Below, in pieces: positions 7,941 to 16,658 of a DNA stretch of 64,000 nt (within the stretch, counting starts at the first letter, position 1; each line of letters begins with the position of its first letter). Origin of the DNA: Chitinivibrio alkaliphilus ACht1. GTDB lineage: Bacteria; Fibrobacterota; Chitinivibrionia; Chitinivibrionales; Chitinivibrionaceae. The notes under the pieces are model-generated. The model was given only the letters and a program-made list of their open reading frames with translations, was not told the origin of the DNA and made no database searches. The stretch spans positions 120,901-184,900 of the forward strand of contig NZ_ASJR01000002.1 in assembly GCF_000474745.1 (NCBI RefSeq), in the 5' to 3' direction. The translations under genes and the position numbers were made by a program.

Positions 7941-8403
7941 AACACATACGGCTGTTTCAATTCTCCTTGGCCTTGTTTTCTATCTGTCAGCGTATGTGTT
8001 TTCTCGTTACGTGTCGTTAGTTCCTCAGGAATTCTTTTCTCATGAAGGCCTTTTGAGGTTGTTTGCTACGGTATTGTTTTTCGGACTTTTTCCCGATATT
8101 GATACAAATAGTGTTGGGAGTCACTTCCTGTATTCTCTCATTTTTATATTACTCTTTCTACTGATTCTCCTTGGAAACTACGAAGAGGCAGCATTTCTTG
8201 GCCTCTTTTCCCTGATTCCTGTTCTTTCTCGACATCGGGGGTGGACACACTCTCTGTTCTGTGCTTTCTTCATACCCTTGTTGCTTACAGCAATTCCGGT
8301 GTTTCTTTATGGAAGAGACTCACTGGTACAGTGTATGCCCTACACCCTTGCAGGAATATGTGCATACATGGGACATCTCGTGTTTGATCGGATTTTTTTC
8401 TAA
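7927..8403 (+). CDS. YdjM/DUF457-type membrane-bound metal-dependent hydrolase
   Basis: 158 residues from GTG 7927, chosen because AGGAG precedes it and the conserved family N-terminus (VAGYKTHTAVS) begins there. The longer open frame is hydrophilic and overlaps the previous gene. Conserved motifs of the LexA-regulated/DUF457 family are in order: KTHTAV near the start, FPDIDT (metal-ligand Asp pair), HRGWTHSLF, and a C-terminal GHLVFD. Four to five membrane helices are apparent. The family is predicted to be a metal-dependent phosphoesterase at the inner membrane; its substrate is unknown. Its stop overlaps the next start in TAATG. Confidence 0.8.
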   Translation: MAGYKTHTAVSILLGLVFYLSAYVFSRYVSLVPQEFFSHEGLLRLFATVLFFGLFPDIDTNSVGSHFLYSLIFILLFLLILLGNYEEAAFLGLFSLIPVLSRHRGWTHSLFCAFFIPLLLTAIPVFLYGRDSLVQCMPYTLAGICAYMGHLVFDRIFF

Positions 8404-8801
8404 TGCGTGTTGTATACATATTTCTATGTATTGCTCTGGGAACGAGCATCCTGGCGGCAGGAGAACGGCGCGGGTTTTCCATGGCAGAGGTTGATACAAC
8501 CCGACTTCAGCATCGAATTTCTTTCGACTATGCCCAGGTTCCCTTTCTCGATTACGCAGCGCAGGTTGAACTTACCCTACTCGTCCCCGATTCTCTCATG
8601 AAGAAACGAATAGAACAGGATTCTCTTTTTATCGCCATGGCGGTGCATCGTCAATTAGAAAAGGTGACAGACCGAGATCCCTCAGTTCAGGCCATAGAAA
8701 AGGCGTTATACGAAGATATCCTCGGTTTTTTTTCTCTTCGCCGCCGGTTTCATCTCCATTTGTTTATTCGGGAGCTTGATCCCCTTCCTTCTCAAGAATA
8801 A
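8403..8801 (+). CDS. Small exported protein of unknown function
   Basis: 132 residues with an N-terminal signal peptide (VVYIFLCIALGTSILAAGE). The mature part is mixed charged/hydrophobic: a conserved-looking DYAQVPFLDYAAQVELTLLVP segment, then helical sequence and a C-terminal FHLHLFIRELDPLP strand. The start codon overlaps the previous stop (TAATG), so it is coupled to the DUF457 hydrolase and may act with it at the envelope. The last 38 bases overlap the convergent dtd gene. I do not recognise the family. The overall pattern loosely recalls FliL-like periplasmic proteins, but no diagnostic motif supports that. Confidence 0.6.
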   Translation: MRVVYIFLCIALGTSILAAGERRGFSMAEVDTTRLQHRISFDYAQVPFLDYAAQVELTLLVPDSLMKKRIEQDSLFIAMAVHRQLEKVTDRDPSVQAIEKALYEDILGFFSLRRRFHLHLFIRELDPLPSQE

Positions 8802-9222
8802 GGGTAACTGGACCGTCATTTTCCGATACAACATGCATATGCGCCTGAAACGTTCCTGATTCCACTACGGGAAGAGTTTGTTTTAAATCTGCAATAACTG
8901 CTTCATATTGTTTTTTTGCATGGTGCGGTGGAGCAGCATTCGAAAAAGATGGTCTTCTACCCTTTCGACAATCGCCGTACAGAGTAAATTGCGATATGAC
9001 AAGCACTGCACCCCCGATCTCTTCGAGAGAACGATTCATCTTTCCAGACTCATCTTCAAAAATACGTAAGGAGCGGATTTTTGTTGTAATCCAATCTCGT
9101 ATTTCATCTGTGTCATGGGCGTGTACAGCCAAGTATACCAAGATTCCTTGGCCAATCTTTCCGCAACAGGTGCCTTCAACAGATACATGAGCTCGTGAAA
9201 CCCGCTGTATAACAGCTCGCAT
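8764..9222 (-). CDS. dtd: D-aminoacyl-tRNA deacylase
   Basis: 152 residues from ATG 9222, which follows a perfect AAGGAGG site. The longer upstream frame is not family-like. The protein begins MRAVIQRVSRAHVSVEG and carries the SQFTLYGDCRKGRRPSF active-site block and the C-terminal NDGPVT motif with the Gly-cisPro dipeptide that enforces chirality. It cleaves D-amino acids, and glycine mischarged on tRNA-Ala, from tRNA as a proofreading step in the cytoplasm. Length is that of the family. The gene ends inside the convergent small exported-protein gene. Confidence 0.96.
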   Translation of the reverse strand: MRAVIQRVSRAHVSVEGTCCGKIGQGILVYLAVHAHDTDEIRDWITTKIRSLRIFEDESGKMNRSLEEIGGAVLVISQFTLYGDCRKGRRPSFSNAAPPHHAKKQYEAVIADLKQTLPVVESGTFQAHMHVVSENDGPVTLILEKEGDQAPE

Positions 9223-9285
9223 ATGTTCCTCCTTTTTGCAGATAAAATATATTACCAGAGAGTATAATTGTATCGGAGGGTGTTC

Positions 9286-9660
9286 ATGGCTGAACTGCTC
9301 AATCTTTTTTTCTGGTATTTTCATAGTGCAATTATTCTCTGCACCCTTCTGGGGTGGATCGACCGGCGAACTCGATGGATTCATCGGATTGTGATTCTTC
9401 TTACGTGGCTCTCATGGTTTGGTGGGGGGATTCGCTATGGTTTTGGCTACTGCTTCCTGACAGATTGGCATTGGAATATTCGTCGAGAGCTTGGGTATGC
9501 CATTCCCACAGACTCCTTTATTCATTTTTTGCTGATGCGAGTGACCGGTATACATATGCACCGTTATTTTGTAGACGGTATTGCTGTTTTGGCTTTGGTG
9601 GTGGTGACGGGAATTGCCGTATACCAAGTGCTACACGGGGAGAGGTCATCTCCCCCCTGA
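9286..9660 (+). CDS. DUF2784 membrane protein
   Basis: 124 residues starting at ATG 9286 after GGAGGG. Four hydrophobic segments are visible. The family pattern is present: an N-terminal FHSAIILCTLLGW helix, the central CFLTDWHWNIRRELGY block (CxLTxxE/H-xxLRxxxG), then PTDSFIHFLL, and a final TM helix near IAVLALVVVTGIAVYQVL. Function of DUF2784 is unknown. It is divergently transcribed from dtd with about 60 bases between the starts. Confidence 0.72.
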   Translation: MAELLNLFFWYFHSAIILCTLLGWIDRRTRWIHRIVILLTWLSWFGGGIRYGFGYCFLTDWHWNIRRELGYAIPTDSFIHFLLMRVTGIHMHRYFVDGIAVLALVVVTGIAVYQVLHGERSSPP

Positions 9661-9666
9661 GCATTT

Positions 9667-10314
9667 CTAGTAGTAGACTGATATACCCATTCGAATGGAT
9701 GGGGCATTCATGTCAATTTCATAATCGTTTTTTAAGGTTGCAACTTGATACTCAAAGCCCACAAAAAGCGATGACTGGGGGCCGATATCATACACACCGT
9801 CAACTCCAAACTTCGTAATAACCCCATTGTAATAGCCGCCCACATCATCAATGAGGTCGGCCCATTCGCTTTCCTCTTCATCATTATAATCTGTATGGCG
9901 GATTGTCATGGAGTTGTACCCCACCTGTCCTCGGAATACAGGATGAAAGCGGTATTGGGGAAAGGGACTGATTTCAAGAAAAAGAGAGAGGGGAAACATG
10001 AAAATCTTTTGTTCACTCTTGATCTCCGATATCCCTTCAAGAACGCCGTCATCTGTATCAGGTTCATCCTCATCATCATCATCAATACCGGGATTACTTG
10101 ATATATGCCACATAAAATCTCCCTTTACTCCCAATCTGATAAAGTCATCAAAGCCCATCCCCCACTCAACCGAGGCATTCCATGCGGTACCTGATTCAGA
10201 TTCTTTTATCAGGGGGTTGTTTCCGGGCCATTGTGGACCTATGGAGAGAGAAATTGTTCTAGCTGCCCAGAGGGGGACACTTACCATTAGTAGGATGAAG
10301 ACTGTTTTTTTCAT
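9667..10314 (-). CDS. Probable outer-membrane beta-barrel protein, unknown
   Basis: 215 residues with a signal peptide (KKTVFILLMVSVPLWA) and a mature region of alternating amphipathic strands ending in an aromatic-rich strand (SIRMGISVYY), typical of an 8-10 strand outer-membrane barrel. A poly-acidic loop DDDDEDEPDTDD near residue 80 probably faces outward. It follows the 556-residue exported protein by 18 bases with an AAGGAG ribosome site, so the two form an operon. No family recognised. It could be a structural porin-like protein or the membrane partner of the upstream product. Confidence 0.65.
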   Translation of the reverse strand: MKKTVFILLMVSVPLWAARTISLSIGPQWPGNNPLIKESESGTAWNASVEWGMGFDDFIRLGVKGDFMWHISSNPGIDDDDEDEPDTDDGVLEGISEIKSEQKIFMFPLSLFLEISPFPQYRFHPVFRGQVGYNSMTIRHTDYNDEEESEWADLIDDVGGYYNGVITKFGVDGVYDIGPQSSLFVGFEYQVATLKNDYEIDMNAPSIRMGISVYY

Positions 10315-10332
10315 TCGAGAGAACTCCTTTCG

Positions 10333-12003
10333 CTATTGTTCGTCGATACCAAAGCTAACAAGAAATACCATTCCGCTGATGACAGCCGTGGTAAAAAGGT
10401 GAAATAGATTCCGTTCAAGTTCATTGGTAACGTGAATCCGTTCTACCTTTGTTGAGAGAGTTTTCTCATATCCGCTTGTGTAGACCACATCAAGGTTCAC
10501 TGTGTGGGTTCCATATGTTCCAAAGCGAAGGGGGTGAGAAAACCGCCCCGTTGAATCAAGATCCACTGCCTCACCACGAATTGCAAGGGATGCCGCATTC
10601 GGTATGGTTCCTTCTAAAATATATCTTCCCGTGGGAGTAAAGGCTGGTAATCCCATGAGAGAGTCTTCAAGATAATACCGTTCATCATATCCGGTGTAGG
10701 TAATGGTGCGAAAAAGGGTATCCTCTGATCCATCATCATAGGTAAGCACAAAGGGATATGTTTGCGCCCCCTCTTCTAGGGTAAGAGGATATTCGAAGGT
10801 CTTATCATCAGAGAGAGAGATTGAGTCTGCATCAATATGGAGGGACGTATTTGGTCGAAGAGTTCCGCGAAATGTATAGAACCTATTGTGAGAGGTGAGG
10901 GTGTCTTTGCCATGGAAATCATGAAGTTTGGCAAGTCCGGTTTTTCGCTGTATTCCCAGGTGGGTGGTTGTGCTATCTCTGGAAAGAAAGCCGTGAGGGG
11001 TGCGGCCGCGCAGGTGCAGGGTAACTTCTCCATAGGGGAGCGCTTTTTCCAGCACGGTTTCTGAGGTGTGTATACTGTAGAGTAGGGTGTCGTTATGATA
11101 GAGGGATACGTCGTAGGACGGCGCACTTTCACTCCAGCGAAGTATTGTTTTTTCTCCCGGAATTTTGTAAAACGTCGAGGGGGTGAGCAATTTCGGAGAT
11201 TCTGGGAGATGAACCACCGAAACGGAAGTGTCTGTACTATAAAATCCTTGGGATGGGAGTATCTCATAGGGGGTGTCTTCATGAATGATGTGGAGGGTAT
11301 CCTGTGGTGTCTGAGGTATGAGGCGGAACGAGGTATGGTCTTGGGTAAAGTGAGCCTGACCCTGAAGGCATATTGGTCCTATGGTCACCATGCGGCATAA
11401 TGGGCGTGCTTCTGAAGATATCATCTCACCGGCGCGGGCGGAAAAGTCAACTCCCTTTTCATGTATCGTGAGAGAACTGGTATCGAGGAGCCGAAGGGTG
11501 TCTCCACGGGAGCTGACAAGTTCTGTCTTCTCGGTTTTGAAAGAGTGCGAGTGTGTCGTATCTGGCCAAAGGGTATCACCCCGTGCTGCTTTTATGAGAA
11601 AAAAGGTTTCAGGGACGTGTGGTTCCAGAAAAAGATGTACTTTGCTGTTAAGTATTCTTCCTTGCCGCGTTGTGTGGAGGATAGGGCTGATACTACAGCA
11701 GGAGTCTTGAATTACCTCGGGAGAGATGTTTCTGTCAGTAAAAAAGGTGCGTATGGTTGCCAGGCGCTCTTCGGAGAGACGAATAAAGGAGGTATCGGCT
11801 GTGGCATGACTGATACCTCTCAGATGAAGAGCCGTATCATGTGCGTGTAGTTGTTCCTGATAGGTTTCATACAGAGCCGTGAGTTGTGCGTAGGCTGTAC
11901 TTGTCAAGCTGGATGATTCCTCTTCAAAGGAAATATGATACGCCCCTGTTTTTCCCCAGAGGCATAGTAGTACTAACAGTAGGTATGGCCGAATGCATTT
12001 CAT
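10333..12003 (-). CDS. Large exported protein with degenerate OmpA-like and Ig-like modules
   Basis: 556 residues. Signal peptide to about residue 21, then a region (about 25-130) whose pattern (SEERLATIRTFFTDRNISPEVIQ) resembles the RA…V…L…G core of OmpA-type peptidoglycan-binding domains without its full motif. Next come several beta-rich repeats of 80-100 residues. The two near residues 380-440 and 455-520 are similar to each other (YTFRGTLRPNTSLHIDADSIS versus YILEGTIPNAASLAIRGEAVD). These look like Ig/FlgD-like modules. A final hydrophobic helix (FTTAVISGMVFLVSFGI) could anchor the C-terminus. Threonine/serine-rich. No recognised family. It heads an operon with the barrel protein at 9667-10314. 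Confidence 0.65.
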   Translation of the reverse strand: MKCIRPYLLLVLLCLWGKTGAYHISFEEESSSLTSTAYAQLTALYETYQEQLHAHDTALHLRGISHATADTSFIRLSEERLATIRTFFTDRNISPEVIQDSCCSISPILHTTRQGRILNSKVHLFLEPHVPETFFLIKAARGDTLWPDTTHSHSFKTEKTELVSSRGDTLRLLDTSSLTIHEKGVDFSARAGEMISSEARPLCRMVTIGPICLQGQAHFTQDHTSFRLIPQTPQDTLHIIHEDTPYEILPSQGFYSTDTSVSVVHLPESPKLLTPSTFYKIPGEKTILRWSESAPSYDVSLYHNDTLLYSIHTSETVLEKALPYGEVTLHLRGRTPHGFLSRDSTTTHLGIQRKTGLAKLHDFHGKDTLTSHNRFYTFRGTLRPNTSLHIDADSISLSDDKTFEYPLTLEEGAQTYPFVLTYDDGSEDTLFRTITYTGYDERYYLEDSLMGLPAFTPTGRYILEGTIPNAASLAIRGEAVDLDSTGRFSHPLRFGTYGTHTVNLDVVYTSGYEKTLSTKVERIHVTNELERNLFHLFTTAVISGMVFLVSFGIDEQ

Positions 12004-12085
12004 TGGTATTCCTCAGCGTGATAACACAGTTTTTTACAATAGTATCATAGGTGTCGCTTTTTGAAAAGGGTTTTATCAAAAGAAG

Positions 12086-12114
12086 TAAAAAAGCCTTCCC
12101 ATTTGGGAAGGCTT
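12086..12114 (-). terminator. Rho-independent terminator after icd
   Basis: A perfect 10-base-pair stem (arms 12091-12100 and 12105-12114, four-base loop) is followed on the minus strand by a T run. It lies 22 bases past the icd stop and separates it from the leftward exported-protein operon. Confidence 0.85.
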
Positions 12115-12135
12115 TACACGCTGAAACGAATGAAA

Positions 12136-13359
12136 CTACATGTTTTTTATAATTTCATCTCCAAAACCAGAGCATGAAACTTTTGTAGCACCATCCATGA
12201 GCCGTTCAAAATCATAGGTGACTCTTTTTGATGCAATGGCACCTTCTACACCGGCATTGATGAGATCTGCCGCTTTGGTCCACCCCATGTATCGTAACAT
12301 AATTTCTGATGAAAGAATGACCGAAGAGGGGTTTACCATATCCTTGTCGGTATATTTGGGAGCTGTTCCGTGGGTTGCTTCAAAAAGGCCCATGCCGGTA
12401 GTGTAGTTTATGTTTGCACCGGGAGCGATACCGATACCCCCAACCTGTGCTGCAAGAGCATCGGAAACATAGTCACCGTTTAGGTTCAGGGTTGCTATGA
12501 CATCGTATTCCTTGGGACGGGTGAGAATTTGTTGAAGAAAGGCGTCTGCAATTGAGTCTTTAATAATAATCTCACGTCCTTCGTGAGTGAGTGTGAGCCA
12601 TGGCCCCCCGTCAAGCTCAACAGCACCAAACTCTTTTTTTGCAAGTGCATAGCCCCAATCACGGAATCCGCCTTCAGTAAACTTCATGATGTTCCCCTTG
12701 TGTACCAAGGTAACAGAGTCACGATTGTTGTCAAGGGCGTACTGTATAGCTGCTCGTACAATACGTTCTGTTCCTTCTCGGGATACCGGTTTGATGCCGA
12801 GTCCGCATGAATCGGGAAAGCGGATGTTTTGGTATCTTTCGGGAAATTCAGTTTTAAGCAGTGACTTAAACTTTTCTGTGTCAGCATCACCATCCTTAAA
12901 CTCTATTCCCGCATAAATGTCTTCGGTATTCTCTCTGAACACCACCATATCGATATCTTCAGGACGTTTTACCGGAGAGGGAACCCCGGTGAAGTATTTT
13001 ACCGGGCGAAGACAGGTGTAGAGATCCAATTTTTGGCGAAGGGCTACATTCAGAGAGCGAATACCCCCGCCAACGGGAGTCGTGAGAGGGCCCTTCAGGG
13101 CTATGTGGTATTTTCTAATTGCTTCAACGGTTTCTTCAGGAAGCCACTGGCCGGTTTCATCATAGGCTTTCTGACCTGCCAACACTTCTTTCCATGAGAT
13201 AGAACGTTCGCCGTCATAGGCTTTTTCCACAGCTGCAGCGATAACTTTCTCCGCAGCCCGCCAGATATCAGGCCCCACGCCGTCGCCGATAATAAACGGG
13301 ATTATGGGAGTATTGGGGACATTCATGGTCCCCGCTGTAAGGGTAATTGCTTCTGCCAT
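12136..13359 (-). CDS. icd: NADP-dependent isocitrate dehydrogenase
   Basis: 407 residues, very close to E. coli Icd (416). It carries the substrate loop [13 protein letters not shown] (regulatory Ser), [13 protein letters not shown], the [20 protein letters not shown] block and GTAPKY near the C-terminus. NADP specificity is indicated by the KY pair in GTAPKY and by the TYDFERL segment (equivalents of E. coli K344, Y345, Y391, R395). It oxidatively decarboxylates isocitrate to 2-oxoglutarate, the TCA-cycle and glutamate-supply step. The ATG has an AAAGGAG site. It is last in the panB-phosphatase-icd run, 10 bases after the phosphatase gene, and ends before a strong terminator. Confidence 0.97.
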   Translation of the reverse strand: MAEAITLTAGTMNVPNTPIIPFIIGDGVGPDIWRAAEKVIAAAVEKAYDGERSISWKEVLAGQKAYDETGQWLPEETVEAIRKYHIALKGPLTTPVGGGIRSLNVALRQKLDLYTCLRPVKYFTGVPSPVKRPEDIDMVVFRENTEDIYAGIEFKDGDADTEKFKSLLKTEFPERYQNIRFPDSCGLGIKPVSREGTERIVRAAIQYALDNNRDSVTLVHKGNIMKFTEGGFRDWGYALAKKEFGAVELDGGPWLTLTHEGREIIIKDSIADAFLQQILTRPKEYDVIATLNLNGDYVSDALAAQVGGIGIAPGANINYTTGMGLFEATHGTAPKYTDKDMVNPSSVILSSEIMLRYMGWTKAADLINAGVEGAIASKRVTYDFERLMDGATKVSCSGFGDEIIKNM

Positions 13360-13369
13360 AGGTGCTCCT

Positions 13370-14134
13370 TTATTTTAAATACGGTACTATTTCCGGGTGA
13401 ATCTTTTTGTTTGAGAGTATGAACGTATCTCCGTAGATCGTCTCTTTATTAAGCGAGTCCGTGCATTTCCCCCCTGCTTCTTTTACAATGATTGCTGCGG
13501 AAGCACGATCCCACGGAAAATCAATCATCCCTACGGCAAGATCGAGTTTTCCCGAGGCGACTGCCATGTAGGTATAGGCATCCATAAATCCATAGGGATA
13601 ATCAATATGTTCCATAAGAGAAAAAAGCTTTTTTCCTCGTGGCTCACGGGCTGTTTCAACGGTGCCGAGAAAGGCCCCCATGGCAGCCTCAAGAGAGGAG
13701 GTGTTTGACACTGATATGGGAGTATCATTGCAGAAGGCACCACCACCAAGACGGGCGGTATAACATTCTCCTAAAGCGGGGAGGTTTACGACTCCCACGG
13801 TTATCTCACCATGATCTTCAAGAGCAATGAGCGTGCTGTAGGTGGGGATGCCGCGTATGTATGGGCGTGTTCCGTCAATGGGGTCAACAATCCATCGTCG
13901 CCCCGATGTTCCCGCTCGAATACCTCCTTCTTCACCGAAAAAACCATCTTCGGGAAAGGCTCTGCTGAGAGCACGGTAGATAATGTTTTCACAGGTCGTA
14001 TCTACCTCTGTCACAGGGGAAGAGTCTTCCTTAATGTGGATACGGCCAATCTCTTTTTGAGCCCTGCGTTGGTATTCCCCAACCTCTCGGGCTATGTCAG
14101 CGGCATGGCGAAGTTCTGTTTCATAGGTGTTCAC
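13370..14134 (-). CDS. Inositol-monophosphatase-superfamily phosphatase, HisN-like
   Basis: 254 residues. Metal and catalytic motifs are in order: FGEEGG (about 70), [14 protein letters not shown] (about 88) and [16 protein letters not shown] (about 212). The DPIDGT-x8-P-x4-LIAL spacing with a following [13 protein letters not shown] stretch is more like HisN-type histidinol-phosphatase than classical SuhB or CysQ, but the branch cannot be settled by eye. It hydrolyses a sugar or histidinol phosphate using magnesium. The GTG start overlaps the panB stop by 4 bases (GTGA), so it is translationally coupled to panB. No other histidine gene is near. Confidence 0.85.
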   Translation of the reverse strand: MNTYETELRHAADIAREVGEYQRRAQKEIGRIHIKEDSSPVTEVDTTCENIIYRALSRAFPEDGFFGEEGGIRAGTSGRRWIVDPIDGTRPYIRGIPTYSTLIALEDHGEITVGVVNLPALGECYTARLGGGAFCNDTPISVSNTSSLEAAMGAFLGTVETAREPRGKKLFSLMEHIDYPYGFMDAYTYMAVASGKLDLAVGMIDFPWDRASAAIIVKEAGGKCTDSLNKETIYGDTFILSNKKIHPEIVPYLK

Positions 14135-14997
14135 GGGTGTATTTCTCCAGTCAGGGTGAGCAGGGTTTCTTCTGGGGCAACACCGGCATTCTTTATGGTG
14201 GGAAAGCGATCGTGCTGCACGGCGTGGACATACTCCGTAAAGGCGGTGCGGATTTCTCTTCCCACGGGAGCAAACACCTGCGTGTGCCGGTACGTTTTTT
14301 CCGAAATTCCACAGATATCATACCACACCTGCACCTCGCCATTACAGTACGGACCAGCCCCAATACCGATGGTGGGCGTTTGTACAGAGGAGGTGATATG
14401 GGCGGCAATATTGTATGGGATAAGCTCAAGAATAAGATATTTTGCGCCGGCATGCTCTATGTGTTTGGCTAAGGAGAGCAGCTCCGTGGCGCGTCGAGCT
14501 GTTTTTCCCTGCAGGGAAACGGACAACCCTGGTGTTTGGGGCGTGAATCCGATGTGGCCGCAGAAGGGGATTTTCTCCCTGTTGAGAAGATCAAGATAAG
14601 GGGCTCGTCCGGTTTCCACTTCAATTTTTACCATATCTGCACCATTTTCCAGAAGAGATTGTGCATGGTCTCGGCATTTTTCCGGGGTTTTCATGGACGT
14701 GTAAGGTAGATCGCTTACAACAATTGCGGTTCCCGCTCCGCGTTTTACGGCACGGGTATGATGCAGCATATCTGAAAGGGTAACATCGTGAACAGAGGAG
14801 TACCCGAGAACATTTGTACCGAGGCTATCGCCCACGAGAAGAATGTCAACCCCGGCTTCTACGGCATAGCGGGCAGTCTGGTAGTCGTATGCAGTGAGCA
14901 TAACTTCTTTTTTCTTTTCTGACTCATGAGGTAAACCCCTGTTCTTTAAAAGGGGAAAATAATATATTGTTACAGGAAACAAAACCACATCTCTCAA
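14131..14997 (-). CDS. panB: 3-methyl-2-oxobutanoate hydroxymethyltransferase (PanB)
   Basis: 288 residues. First step of pantothenate synthesis: transfers a hydroxymethyl group from methylene-tetrahydrofolate to 2-oxoisovalerate. Motifs: MLTAYDYQTA, LLVGDSLGTNVLGY (metal/substrate), SDLPYTS, MVKIE, FCGHIGFTPQ, LELIPYNIA (catalytic Glu) and IGIGAGPYCNGEVQVW. The N-terminus before TAYDY is 34 residues against 22 in E. coli, but VTIYYFPLLK aligns with the family's first helix, supporting the ATG at 14997. The ribosome site there is weak (GAGAG). Divergent from ssb with 25 bases between the starts. panC and panD are not in the window. Confidence 0.95.
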   Translation of the reverse strand: MRDVVLFPVTIYYFPLLKNRGLPHESEKKKEVMLTAYDYQTARYAVEAGVDILLVGDSLGTNVLGYSSVHDVTLSDMLHHTRAVKRGAGTAIVVSDLPYTSMKTPEKCRDHAQSLLENGADMVKIEVETGRAPYLDLLNREKIPFCGHIGFTPQTPGLSVSLQGKTARRATELLSLAKHIEHAGAKYLILELIPYNIAAHITSSVQTPTIGIGAGPYCNGEVQVWYDICGISEKTYRHTQVFAPVGREIRTAFTEYVHAVQHDRFPTIKNAGVAPEETLLTLTGEIHP

Positions 14998-15022
14998 CTA
15001 TCAGTATGAGTGAGGAGGATAT

Positions 15023-15526
15023 ATGGCTTCAGGCTCGGTGAATAAAGTGATTCTCATTGGAAATCTTGGGGTTGATCCGGAGTTGCGAAGAACTCCCAAC
15101 GGTGCAGCGGTGACAAATTTTACCATGGCTACAACGCGGAGGTTTAAAACCCAAGACGGCCAAATGCGTGAAGATACGGAATGGCATAATATTGTGGCAT
15201 GGAATAAGGCTGCTGAGATTATGAGTCAGTATTTGCGCAAGGGCAGTAAAGTGTACATTGAAGGTTCTCTACAGACGCGTTCGTGGGAGAGCGACGGCAT
15301 ACGTAAGTACCGTACGGAAATTGTAGTTCGTGAATTTAATTTTCTTGATAGTCGCAACGACAATACTTCCGGACAAAATCAGCAGAGCGGTGGATCTTTT
15401 GGTGGAGCCCAATCCTATACGCAAGCACCGCAGGACTTTGGTTCCGGCTACTCTCAACAGCCGCAACAATCTGCTCCGGCGTCTCAACCATCAGATATGC
15501 CAATTGATGATGACCTCCCCTTTTAA
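15023..15526 (+). CDS. ssb: Single-stranded DNA-binding protein
   Basis: 167 residues. The N-terminal OB fold (1-112) starts SVNKVILIGNLGVDPELR and contains WHNIVAWNKAAE and YIEGSLQTRSW. A glycine/glutamine/serine-rich linker follows (about 113-155), and the acidic tip DDDLPF is the protein-interaction tail that recruits replication and repair partners. It coats single-stranded DNA as a tetramer. GAGGAG ribosome site. Followed 12 bases later by an acetyltransferase gene on the same strand. Confidence 0.97.
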   Translation: MASGSVNKVILIGNLGVDPELRRTPNGAAVTNFTMATTRRFKTQDGQMREDTEWHNIVAWNKAAEIMSQYLRKGSKVYIEGSLQTRSWESDGIRKYRTEIVVREFNFLDSRNDNTSGQNQQSGGSFGGAQSYTQAPQDFGSGYSQQPQQSAPASQPSDMPIDDDLPF

Positions 15527-15538
15527 TATGGGGGGTGT

Positions 15539-15958
15539 GTGAAAATTATTCGGAGCGAATCCGACTTTGCCCATGTTGCAGATTTTCAGGCCACCATACC
15601 TGAATTTGCGTCTTGCTGTGATGATCCCCATGATATCCTGTTTCGGGGAGATCACTTTGGCGGGGTTGTTTTGGAGGCCCGTGTGGACAATCACTGTGCC
15701 GGTGTGCTTTTTGGGTATCCTACGCGTGCCCACACGTGGTACAATCATATTACGGCGGTTGTGCCGAAGTTTCGTGGTTGCGGGGTTGGCTCTGCTCTCT
15801 TAGACGCTTTTGCCCAGGAGGCTACCCAAGCAGGAGCAACGACTCTGTTTGTTAAATCGAAAAACTGTTTCCCCTCCATGATACGTCTGCTTGTTAAAAA
15901 AGAGTATGCCATTATCGGGATGGAGAAAGAGAAAATCCTCTTTGAAAAAATACTGTAA
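15539..15958 (+). CDS. GNAT-family acetyltransferase
   Basis: 139 residues from GTG 15539, immediately after a GGGGGG-rich ribosome site. The acetyl-CoA binding motif A is clear: TAVVPKFRGCGVGSALLDAFAQ (R/Q-x-x-G-x-G/A), followed by AGATTLFVKSKN and a C-terminal EKEKILFEKIL strand. GNAT enzymes transfer acetyl groups from acetyl-CoA to an amine; the acceptor is not predictable. It lies between ssb and the CMP-sugar/Kdo genes, 10 bases before the latter, so it may be part of that transcription unit. Confidence 0.82.
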   Translation: MKIIRSESDFAHVADFQATIPEFASCCDDPHDILFRGDHFGGVVLEARVDNHCAGVLFGYPTRAHTWYNHITAVVPKFRGCGVGSALLDAFAQEATQAGATTLFVKSKNCFPSMIRLLVKKEYAIIGMEKEKILFEKIL

Positions 15959-15968
15959 GGATCTGTCT

Positions 15969-16658
15969 ATGAATACCATAGCTCTTATTCCTGCTCGCGG
16001 AGGAAGTAAAGGAGTTCCTCGTAAAAATATACGTCCCTTTTGCGGTGTCCCCCTTATTGTACATTCTATAAAGGCGGCGCAAGAGAGCCATCACATTTGC
16101 TCTGTGTGGGTATCCACTGATGATGCTGCTATTGCAAAAGTTGCCCGTGATGCGGGAGCTTCTGTTATTCACCGTCCAGAGCGTCTTGCCGGTGATACAG
16201 CAACCACAGAAAGTGCCGTGGAGCACGCCCTTGCATACCTGCAGGAGCGGGGTGTTGGGGTTGATCGAGTCGTTTTATTGCAAGCCACCAGCCCCCTTCG
16301 TCCTCCCGCATGCCTTGATGCTGCATTGGAGCAGTTTCATCAAAATGGGTATGATAGCTTGGTATCCCTGTCTCCTACGCATCGCTTCTTTTGGACTACT
16401 GAGGATGATCGTGCTGTTGCCCAGTATGACTACACTCGGCGTCCTCGTCGACAGGATATGAAGGAAGAGGACCTCTCCTATGTGGAGAATGGGTCCTTCT
16501 ATATTTTCACTCAAGCCCTTTTTGAAGAGAAAAAAAATCGTCTTGGTGGCACGATCGGGTATTATTGTATGGGAGAAGAGTACAGTTATGAAATAGATAC
16601 AGAGGCAGATTTTCTCTTCCTCGAGTCATTGGCAAAAGAAGAACGGGGGAGAGAATGA
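15969..16658 (+). CDS. CMP-acylneuraminate/Kdo-type cytidylyltransferase (NeuA-like)
   Basis: 229 residues from ATG 15969, which has an AAGGA site. The longer frame lies within the preceding gene. The nucleotide-binding signature IALIPARGGSKGVPRKNIRPF is the NeuA/PseF/LegF type, not the KdsB type (IPARYxSTRLPGKP). Further family motifs are VSTDD, RPERLAGDTATTESAVEHAL and LLQATSPLR. These enzymes activate 9-carbon or 8-carbon ulosonic acids as CMP-sugars. It overlaps by 4 bases a KdsC-like phosphatase, which overlaps a Kdo transferase. The neighbours suggest it supplies a CMP-ulosonate, possibly CMP-Kdo, for lipid A core assembly. That substrate is inference; sialic, legionaminic or pseudaminic acid are alternatives. 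Confidence 0.85.
   Translation: MNTIALIPARGGSKGVPRKNIRPFCGVPLIVHSIKAAQESHHICSVWVSTDDAAIAKVARDAGASVIHRPERLAGDTATTESAVEHALAYLQERGVGVDRVVLLQATSPLRPPACLDAALEQFHQNGYDSLVSLSPTHRFFWTTEDDRAVAQYDYTRRPRRQDMKEEDLSYVENGSFYIFTQALFEEKKNRLGGTIGYYCMGEEYSYEIDTEADFLFLESLAKEERGRE

Noticed and set aside
9236..9268. TTGCAG and TATAAT upstream of the DUF2784 gene
   Set aside because: The spacer is 21 bases, too long for a normal sigma-70 promoter, although the -10 is perfect.
14931..14960. CCCCT…AGGGG inverted repeat between panB and ssb
   Set aside because: Lies inside the panB 5' coding region and is short; likely chance.
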